Shown here: piece by piece, positions 58,683 to 64,000 of the stretch
Numbering within the stretch: the first letter of the stretch is position 1
Layout: each line of letters opens with the position of its first letter
From: Catenulispora pinistramenti
GTDB taxonomy: Bacteria > Actinomycetota > Actinomycetes > Streptomycetales > Catenulisporaceae
DNA length: 64,000 nucleotides
Direction of reading: 5' to 3'
Assembly: GCF_018274385.1 (NCBI RefSeq)
Contig: NZ_JAAFYZ010000010.1
Span: forward strand, 1-64,000
The notes under the pieces: generated by a model
What the model saw: only the letters and a program-made list of their open reading frames with translations
Database searches by the model: none
Told to the model about the DNA's origin: nothing
Position numbers and translations under genes: made by a program

Positions 58683-59750
58683 TCATCCCCAACCGCCGGA
58701 GTTGAATGTGGAGTTGTCGCCGTCGCGAGCCACCAGGTACGCGATGATCTTCTGCTTCTTGTCCGGATCCATATGGGCCCAGCGGGCCTTGAGTTTGGCG
58801 CGCTGCTTGGCCTGCCACTGCTTGGACATGTGGGACCACTTCGGGTGGATCCAGCGGCCGGTCTTTTGGTAGTTCTTCCAGATCAGATACAAGATGACCT
58901 TGTCCCGCTTCTGCGGGTCCATCTTGATCCAGCGGGCCCGCAGCTTCGCCCGCTGCGCCGCCTGCCAGGCTGGTGACATCCGCGACCACTTCGGGTGTGT
59001 CCAGATGCCGGTGGCCTGGAAGCGCTTGTACGCCAGGTACTCGATGACCTTGTCCCGCTTGACCGGGTCCATCCGCGTCCAGCGCAGTCTCAGCTGTTCC
59101 CGCAGCCGGGCCTGGTGTGCCGGCGACATGGTCGACCACTTCCGGTGGATCCAGACACCGGTCTTCTGGTACCGCTGCCATGCCAGGAACCCGAGGATCT
59201 TGTCTTTCTGGTCCAGGCTCATCCGGTCCCAGCGCTCGCGGGCGGCCTTGGCCATCGCTGCCTTCTGCGACGCGGTCAGGTGCTCGCCCTTGAAGTGCAT
59301 CCACTGCCCGCTGGACAGGAAATGCTGGTACCGCAGCCAGTTGAGGATCCGCATCTTCTGCTCGGCCGACATCGTCAGCCACCTGGCCTTGCCCCGCGCC
59401 GAAGCAGCGATACGTGCCGAGGCAGACAGGTGCAGGTGCCGACCGCGCTGCCGCGCCGACATCCGCGCCCTGGCTGCGGCCGACATGTGGTGGTGCCTGG
59501 TGGTGGCGCGGTGGATGTGGCGTTGGCGGTGCCCGACCCGGCGCACCGTGTTCCGGTGATGCCGGTGCGCATGCCCGCGGCGCCGGTGTTTGTGTCTGGT
59601 GACGTGCCGGCCGCGGTGATGCAGATGGTTGGAGTAGCCGCGCCGCACCCGCCGTTTGCGGCTGGGGAGTTGGTAGGCCGGGCGGGCCTTGCGGGCATAG
59701 CGGGAGTGCACCGACCGCGGCGGGGTACGCCGGCGGCGACGACCGGCCAT
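58683..59750 (-). CDS. Basic protein of five 50-residue repeats
   Basis: A 355-residue, extremely basic protein. The first ~100 residues are a His/Arg-rich tract (HLHHRGRHVTRHKHRRRGHA). From residue ~122 it has five repeats of exactly 50 residues, with RW at 123, 173, 223, 273 and 323. The unit is RW-x2-MDP-x-KRDKVI-x-YL...QxTGxWxHPKWSxMS...QAxxRAKLRA. Repeats 3 and 4 are nearly alike, while 1 and 2 are degenerate. I do not know the family. A DNA-binding or head-interior role is possible given charge and location after the head-tail connector, with which it overlaps by one base set (ATGA). Confidence 0.75.
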   Translation of the reverse strand: MAGRRRRRTPPRSVHSRYARKARPAYQLPSRKRRVRRGYSNHLHHRGRHVTRHKHRRRGHAHRHHRNTVRRVGHRQRHIHRATTRHHHMSAAARARMSARQRGRHLHLSASARIAASARGKARWLTMSAEQKMRILNWLRYQHFLSSGQWMHFKGEHLTASQKAAMAKAARERWDRMSLDQKDKILGFLAWQRYQKTGVWIHRKWSTMSPAHQARLREQLRLRWTRMDPVKRDKVIEYLAYKRFQATGIWTHPKWSRMSPAWQAAQRAKLRARWIKMDPQKRDKVILYLIWKNYQKTGRWIHPKWSHMSKQWQAKQRAKLKARWAHMDPDKKQKIIAYLVARDGDNSTFNSGGWG

Positions 59751-60418
59751 CAGGCGGGCCTGACGTAGGAGGCCAGGATCTCCGCGGCCTGCGCCTTCAA
59801 CTCGTCCGCGTCGTGCGCGGTCGAACCCGGGCGCAGCTCGGTGACCGCCAAGTGCGCGGCCATGTACCGGCACGCCCGCGACAGGGAAGCCGGCACCGTG
59901 TTGGTGTAGCCGCCGGAGTAGGTGACACGGATCAGCGACCCCGTCGGAAGATAGGTCCCCAGCGGGAACCACAAGTGACCGGTGTCCGGCTCCGGCCCGA
60001 CCAGCCTGGCCGGGTCGATCAGCTGCGACCCGCCGAACGACCGCAGAATCAGAACGCTGATGCTGCTGTAGGACCACATCTCCGGGTACCGCGGCGCGTA
60101 CTGCTCCAGGTATACGTGCCGCACCAGCGACGTCGTGCCGAGGGCGGCGGCGTAGGAGGCGCCGACCACACCCTGCGGGTCGATGGGGATGCCGCCGGCG
60201 TCTCCGTACTCGTCGGGGTCGATCCCGGCCGCCCGGTGCGACTCGATGATTCCGGTGAACGGCGCCAGACGCCGGTCGCACTCGTCCTCGCACATCCGCG
60301 TGGCATCGGCGAGGAACCCGGCGACCACGTCCGGGGGGAAGTTGACGAAAAGGTCCGCGAACGGCCCACTGACGAGTTGGGCGACGGTAGCCAGTGGGGT
60401 GACAGCATCAAGCACCAT
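59750..60418 (-). CDS. Head-tail connector protein
   Basis: A 222-residue protein; ATG 60418 has GGTGGGG upstream and the late-gene motif 14 bases ahead. It is mostly helical at the N-terminus (FPPDVVAGFLADATRMCEDE), then GASYAAALGTTSLVRHVYLE, a beta section (GSQLIDPARLVGPEPDTGHL, RVTYSGGYTNTVPASLSRAC) and a helical end (YMAAHLAVTELRPGS). The order is that of gp6/gp15-like adaptor proteins which follow capsid genes. It would join portal and tail. Confidence 0.65.
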   Translation of the reverse strand: MVLDAVTPLATVAQLVSGPFADLFVNFPPDVVAGFLADATRMCEDECDRRLAPFTGIIESHRAAGIDPDEYGDAGGIPIDPQGVVGASYAAALGTTSLVRHVYLEQYAPRYPEMWSYSSISVLILRSFGGSQLIDPARLVGPEPDTGHLWFPLGTYLPTGSLIRVTYSGGYTNTVPASLSRACRYMAAHLAVTELRPGSTAHDADELKAQAAEILASYVRPA

Positions 60419-60553
60419 TCGCCCCACCCGATATTCAGTTATTTATCGACCGATCGCAGCCGTCTGCCTGCGTGCTGTGCAGTTGGTCCTGTGGCTTGGA
60501 GAGGTGGACCGGCGCCGCCTTTGGCGCCCGTTCCGCCCTCGGCGGGAGGAGGG

Positions 60554-60739
60554 TCAGAGTTCTCTGTGTTGTTCACTCCCGGCCGCTGCGGCCACGGCGG
60601 CGGCTGCCGCTTCCCAGGCACGGCGAAGGTCCGGATGCTGGTCCTCCCACTGCGGCAGTGTTTGACCGTCGTACGCGCTCCAGTCGCGTGCCTGGCAATA
60701 CGCCTCGTAGGCGACGCGGCCCAGGTCATCGAATGTCAC
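60554..60739 (-). CDS. Small phage protein
   Basis: A 61-residue protein from GTG 60739 (AAGGGAAA upstream). The sequence FDDLGRVAYEAYCQARDWSA, YDGQTLPQWEDQHPDLRRAW belongs to a small helical family often found in actinophage genomes. Its function is unknown. It sits between the head genes and the connector. Confidence 0.6.
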   Translation of the reverse strand: MTFDDLGRVAYEAYCQARDWSAYDGQTLPQWEDQHPDLRRAWEAAAAAVAAAAGSEQHREL

Positions 60740-60847
60740 GGCGGTTTCCCTTCGGCTCGTTGTCTGCTGCGGTTCAGACAGCACGCATTTTGACGGCAGA
60801 CCTACCCGGAGGGGGAAGCCGCTGGTATGGCTCGGTGGCGCGAGTTG

Positions 60848-61087
60848 TCAGGAAGTCTTCCGGCGCGTTGATGCCGACTTCGTAGACTCCTTGTCCAGCA
60901 TGTCTGAGCCTGCATCACTGGCGGCATCATCGGCGCCCTCAACGATCACGAAGCCGCCGTCGGGAATGCGGGCCAGCATCAGGGCGTGCTCGACCGGGAC
61001 CTCGATCACTGCGCCGTCGCTCGGCCAGGTATGGCCGGCCGAGTCAGCCCCGGCGTGCGCCTTGCGGACGTTGACCATGTCGGGCAT
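60848..61087 (-). CDS. Small head-region protein
   Basis: A 79-residue protein; ATG 61087 is preceded by GAGGAG. The segment HAGADSAGHTWPSDGAVIEV, PVEHALMLARIPDGGFVIVE resembles small proteins encoded directly after actinophage capsid genes. The C-terminal tail is acidic then basic (LDKESTKSASTRRKTS). It may decorate or stabilise the capsid, but evidence is only positional. Confidence 0.55.
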   Translation of the reverse strand: MPDMVNVRKAHAGADSAGHTWPSDGAVIEVPVEHALMLARIPDGGFVIVEGADDAASDAGSDMLDKESTKSASTRRKTS

Positions 61088-61248
61088 CGGATGTGGTACT
61101 CCTCGAATCGGGGTGCGGGGGAAGTCGGGGCCCGAGTCGCGCGCCCGGGGGCGGATACGTACGGGTGATCCGAGGTGGGTGGCGCGTCTGAATTCCGTGT
61201 CGCGCGGCCGGCAGGCGCACTCACGCATGGGTGAAGAAGAACGGAGTG

Positions 61249-61347
61249 CCCCGTGGCGCGCCTTCTCCAGGCGGGTTTCCAGGCGCGCCGCGCGCCACGG
61301 GACGATCAGGGGTGTGGCCGGGCCCCGGCGCTGTTCGGGGCCCGGCC
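61249..61347 (-). terminator. Two strong stem-loops after the capsid gene
   Basis: The arms at 61316-61327 and 61336-61347 are perfect 12-bp complements with an eight-base loop. A second 12-bp perfect stem pairs 61250-61261 with 61290-61301. Both lie in the gap downstream of the capsid gene in transcription direction. No T-tract follows, so they may attenuate rather than end transcription, leaving the capsid message in excess. Confidence 0.55.
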
Positions 61348-61444
61348 GGTGCGGTGGCGTGGCGGTTGTTGGTTGGCAGCCTCCCGCACGTTCAAGCCGC
61401 GTCGTGGCGGCGCGGACGATCGGGGCCGGGTGAGTGCCCGGGGG

Positions 61445-62806
61445 TCAGATCGAGACTGCGACGCGGGAGGTGCGGCCGACGAACTTCGCGGCGCGCACGC
61501 CGAGCGTGGTGTCGGTGATGAGTGCGTACGGCATGGAGTCCGGGGACGCGGTGGTCGGGTACAGGTCCAGGGGCTTGTACTGCCGCACCCACGGCCGCAC
61601 CAGGTTCTGCGGGTCGCGGGAGATCAGGTAGATGTTCTCCAGTCCCTGCCCGCCGGGCCCGATGCCGGAGTTGGTGCCGTAGTACTGCGCGGGCTGGATC
61701 CCCGGGACCGTGGCGCCGTTGGACGGGACCAGGGCGGTACCGGTGTCGGTGATGGTGGTGGTCGGGATGGCGGTGATGCCGTCGGCGGCCAGGCCCACGG
61801 TGGCGTCGACCCAGCCCAGCAGCGTCTCTCCGCCGGCCGCCGTGCCCCGCCACACCTTGTACAGGGTGGGCTGCGCGCCCTCCAGGCCGGTGGGGATCGC
61901 GAACGCCAGCGCGACCGATCCGGTGGCGCCGGTGGTGGTCGCCGATACCTCCGCCGATGGGGAGATCTCGCCCTGGCGGGCGATGATCGGGGAGATCCGG
62001 TAGAAGTACTGCCCGGCCGCGAGGCTGCCACCGTTGGCGGACGGGGTCGCGGTCACCGTGCCCATGGACAGCGCGCGGGCTTGGAGGAAGCTGGACTTCA
62101 AGATCGGGATGTCCCTGTACGCCATCACGTTCAGGCCGGGGGCGACCTCCACCTTGTCCACGAACCGCTGCTGCGGGGTGAGCAGGTTCGCGATCTTCGA
62201 GTTGGCGGTGGAGGACATCACCAGTGCCCACGGGGAGTTGCCGGTGGGCTCGGCGGCGTTGGTCTCCACCATGTCGATCATCCGGTCCAACGTGGACAGG
62301 TTCAGGCTGGCGCCGTTGGCGTCGATCGCGTTCTGATTCGCCCCGGAGTACTGGGAGATCAACGTGTCCAGGCCGTCGAACTGCGGCCGGGCGCCGTTGG
62401 CGGTGCAGCCGGCGCTCGCCCACAGCAGTGCGGTTTCCACGTCCCAGGTCATGCCGCGGATGCTGCCCTTGATTTCTGTCTCACGCAGGTTGACCAGCTG
62501 CTGGGTGACCTCCTGGGCGTAGCCGGTAACCGCGCCGACAGTCTGGAAGTGGGCCATCTTGTACTGGTTCTGGATGAACACAGAGTTGGAGACGGGCGAG
62601 GCCCCGCCGTCGCTGACCCAGCCACCGCTCGCGGTTTGGGTCCGGGTGTTGAAGTTGTAGACGTCGGTCGGCCACTGGATCGCCGGAATCGCGGTGACCA
62701 GTGGGGAGTAGCGGCGCTGGAGCTCGACCAGAACCGGATCGATGACCTTCGGGAGGAACGGGGATGCGCCGGCGGCGTTCAGGGCCTCGCGCAGTTCGGC
62801 ACTCAA
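61445..62806 (-). CDS. Major capsid protein (HK97 fold)
   Basis: A 453-residue protein from a TTG start with GAGG upstream. It has the N-arm (FLPKVIDPVLVELQRRYSPL), WPTDVYNFNTRTQTASGGWV, a long helix region (KMAHFQTVGAVTGYAQEVTQ) and AYRDIPILKSSFLQARALSM. Residues ~260-390 (GQYFYRISPIIARQGEISPS, TLYKVWRGTAAGGETLLGWV) look like an inserted fibronectin/Ig-like domain, and the final strand region is YALITDTTLGVRAAKFVGRT. It forms the icosahedral shell. Confidence 0.85.
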   Translation of the reverse strand: MSAELREALNAAGASPFLPKVIDPVLVELQRRYSPLVTAIPAIQWPTDVYNFNTRTQTASGGWVSDGGASPVSNSVFIQNQYKMAHFQTVGAVTGYAQEVTQQLVNLRETEIKGSIRGMTWDVETALLWASAGCTANGARPQFDGLDTLISQYSGANQNAIDANGASLNLSTLDRMIDMVETNAAEPTGNSPWALVMSSTANSKIANLLTPQQRFVDKVEVAPGLNVMAYRDIPILKSSFLQARALSMGTVTATPSANGGSLAAGQYFYRISPIIARQGEISPSAEVSATTTGATGSVALAFAIPTGLEGAQPTLYKVWRGTAAGGETLLGWVDATVGLAADGITAIPTTTITDTGTALVPSNGATVPGIQPAQYYGTNSGIGPGGQGLENIYLISRDPQNLVRPWVRQYKPLDLYPTTASPDSMPYALITDTTLGVRAAKFVGRTSRVAVSI

Positions 62807-62952
62807 AACAGAACCTCAATGCTTTGATAGTCACGGGTGTGTGACCATCGCTGCCGTGAGGCACCATCCCCGAGTCCGGGGGCGTGGCGGTCTAGGGTCG
62901 TGCGGCTACCCGCCGCGGGGTCGTGCGCTAGTTCGTGGTGCCAGGCCTGCGT

Positions 62953-64000
62953 TCAGGCGCGCGGGACGCGTCCGTTCAGGACGTAGTTCTCCAACTGCGG
63001 GAACGCGTAGCGGCTGAATTCCTGCTCGCTGTACTCGTGCAGCGGCTTGTTCGGCCAGCCTTCCGGCAGCCCGTTCTCGTTGAGGGCCGCACCGGGAGGA
63101 GCGCCCGGGACAGCGGTCGGCGCGGTCGCGGTCAGGCCCTTGCGCCCGCCGCCGAGCTGCCCGGACTCGACCAGGTCCTGCACGCGGACGGCGACCTGTT
63201 CGGAGACCAGGCGCGCGATGCGCTGGTCTTCGGTCTCGGCGACCGGCGCGGGTGCGGCGGCGGCCTGCGCCTGCATCGCAGCGGTCTGGGCCGCCGCGGC
63301 CTGTGCCACGGCGGCAGCGCCAGCCGGGCTCTGGACAAGTCCCGCCAGCGCGGCCAACTGGGCGGCGGTCGACGCGGCGGCGGCCTCGGCCACCGGCGCG
63401 GCCGGGGCCGTCTCGACCGGTACCGGGGCGGCGGCCGGGGCAGCGGGGGCGATCGCGGCGACCAACTTGCCGATCATGTCGGTCAGCTTGTCGAGCTTGT
63501 CCGGCTCAGCGGCGGCCGGGGCCACGGCGGCGGCAGGTACGGTGTCGGCCGGCGCGGAACCGGCGGTCGGGTTTGTCGGCTCCTCGGCCACAGCATCGTC
63601 CTCTACGTGTACGGGGTCAGGGGTGTCCGACGCCGGGTTCGGCGCGGTGGAAGGGGCGGGCGGCTCGGGCGCCGCAGTCTCGACAGCAGGCGCGGCCGGT
63701 GCAGACTCGGCGCCGGCATCCGGGATGTCGATGTCGGCGTCCAGGTCCGGGTCGATCGCTTTGATCGCCGCGATGGCGCCGGTCATGGCGGCGCGCCCGA
63801 CTGCATCCAGGTCGTGCGGGTCCAGCTGGTAGCAGGACACCGACACCTGGGTCGGGCCGTTGGTCAGGCAGATCCGGTAGGCGCCGCCGAAGCCTGGGGT
63901 TCCGTCGCCCATGTCCTCGACGACGTCGCGGGTCGGTGCCTCGATCAGCCAACCGGCCGCCGGGTCGCTGTAGACGCCGAACTCGGTCAGTGCCTTGGCG
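62953..64000 (-). CDS. Capsid scaffold/maturation protein, 5' end outside window
   Basis: The frame is open to the window edge, so the N-terminus is missing. The visible part starts AKALTEFGVYSDPAAGWLIE, with a conserved DMGDGTPGFGGAYRICLTNG then an Ala/Pro-rich low-complexity stretch and a coiled-coil-like QAAAAQTAAMQAQ, ending EYSEQEFSRYAFPQLENYVL. Acidic, Ala-rich proteins directly before the capsid gene are scaffolds or protease-scaffold fusions. The domain that would tell which lies to the right. Confidence 0.65.
   Translation of the reverse strand, partial: AKALTEFGVYSDPAAGWLIEAPTRDVVEDMGDGTPGFGGAYRICLTNGPTQVSVSCYQLDPHDLDAVGRAAMTGAIAAIKAIDPDLDADIDIPDAGAESAPAAPAVETAAPEPPAPSTAPNPASDTPDPVHVEDDAVAEEPTNPTAGSAPADTVPAAAVAPAAAEPDKLDKLTDMIGKLVAAIAPAAPAAAPVPVETAPAAPVAEAAAASTAAQLAALAGLVQSPAGAAAVAQAAAAQTAAMQAQAAAAPAPVAETEDQRIARLVSEQVAVRVQDLVESGQLGGGRKGLTATAPTAVPGAPPGAALNENGLPEGWPNKPLHEYSEQEFSRYAFPQLENYVLNGRVPRA

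Larger units (their letters stand above)
17640..64000. mobile_element. Inferred integrated element (prophage plus cargo), right end outside window
   Basis: The tRNA-Ala fragment at 17640-17683 gives one end, and a prophage morphogenesis operon fills 41.85-64 kb. Whether the 18-41 kb accessory genes belong to the same element, or whether two elements are nested or adjacent, cannot be settled here. No integrase, excisionase, portal or terminase gene is within the window. If it is one element, these should lie to the right, near the reconstituted tRNA gene. Confidence 0.4.
41845..64000 (-). mobile_element. Siphovirus prophage late (morphogenesis and lysis) region
   Basis: A leftward operon carries, in order of transcription, scaffold, major capsid, head-tail connectors, tail terminator, major tail protein, chaperones with a frameshift, tape measure, minor tail protein, fibre-like proteins, HNH, holin-like proteins, GH25 lysin and Gp88, ending at an intrinsic terminator. 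This is the standard long-tailed actinophage order. Terminase and portal should lie right of the window. Three plus-strand genes interrupt the operon. Confidence 0.9.

Overview
The window is high-GC DNA with dense, short-spaced genes, frequent GTG/TTG starts and ATGA-type stop/start overlaps. Its families (stand-alone DUF5753, XRE-TPR regulators, GPP34, DUF6283, ImuA', actinophage Gp88) are typical of filamentous actinomycetes of the Streptomyces/Catenulispora kind. The genus cannot be fixed from sequence alone.

Left arm (1-17.5 kb): host DNA scarred by insertion sequences. A decayed IS21 element (intact istB, broken istA), a complete IS701-like element (4.49-5.99 kb) inserted into an IS1380 transposase remnant, and a second, diverged IS701-like element (15.2-17.5 kb) that appears to carry a passenger gene. 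Between the two IS701-like elements lies a 2521-residue polymorphic toxin (membrane/signal N-terminus, two copies of a ~950-residue Ala-rich module, HINT autoprotease, C-terminal toxin domain) with its immunity gene overlapping the stop codon.

Boundary at 17.64 kb: the 3' half of a tRNA-Ala(TGC), read leftwards, marks an attachment site. Its orientation predicts an integrated element extending rightwards from here, with the intact tRNA gene beyond the window.

Accessory region (17.9-41.4 kb): a winged-helix replication-like protein and an HNH protein, then several short operons of regulators and metabolic enzymes (XRE-TPR, YdcF, WbqC, DUF5753; XRE plus HD hydrolase; GPP34, APC permease, GNAT). 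The most interesting part is 29.5-36.4 kb. Here a TPR protein, a translationally coupled 47-codon peptide gene and a small XRE regulator are followed by two divergent operons that each begin with a short unannotated peptide gene. One peptide is followed by a JmjC/cupin oxygenase, an aldo-keto reductase and an APH-fold kinase. The other is followed by an asparagine-synthetase-like PP-loop enzyme. Two palindromes sharing a half-site lie between them. I propose two uncharacterised RiPP-type pathways under shared control. After that come WXG100-like genes, a broken imuA', a secreted protein and a small membrane protein.

Prophage late region (41.85-64 kb): a siphovirus morphogenesis operon on the minus strand, ending at a strong intrinsic terminator (41845-41893). 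In transcription order it has scaffold (cut by the window edge), major capsid, connectors, a 50-residue-repeat basic protein, tail terminator, major tail protein, frameshifted tail chaperones, tape measure, minor tail protein, three tandem related fibre-like proteins, HNH, holin-like proteins, GH25 endolysin and a frameshifted Gp88. Three plus-strand genes (morons) interrupt it. A short motif (minus strand AACTGAATA) recurs just upstream of many late-gene starts.
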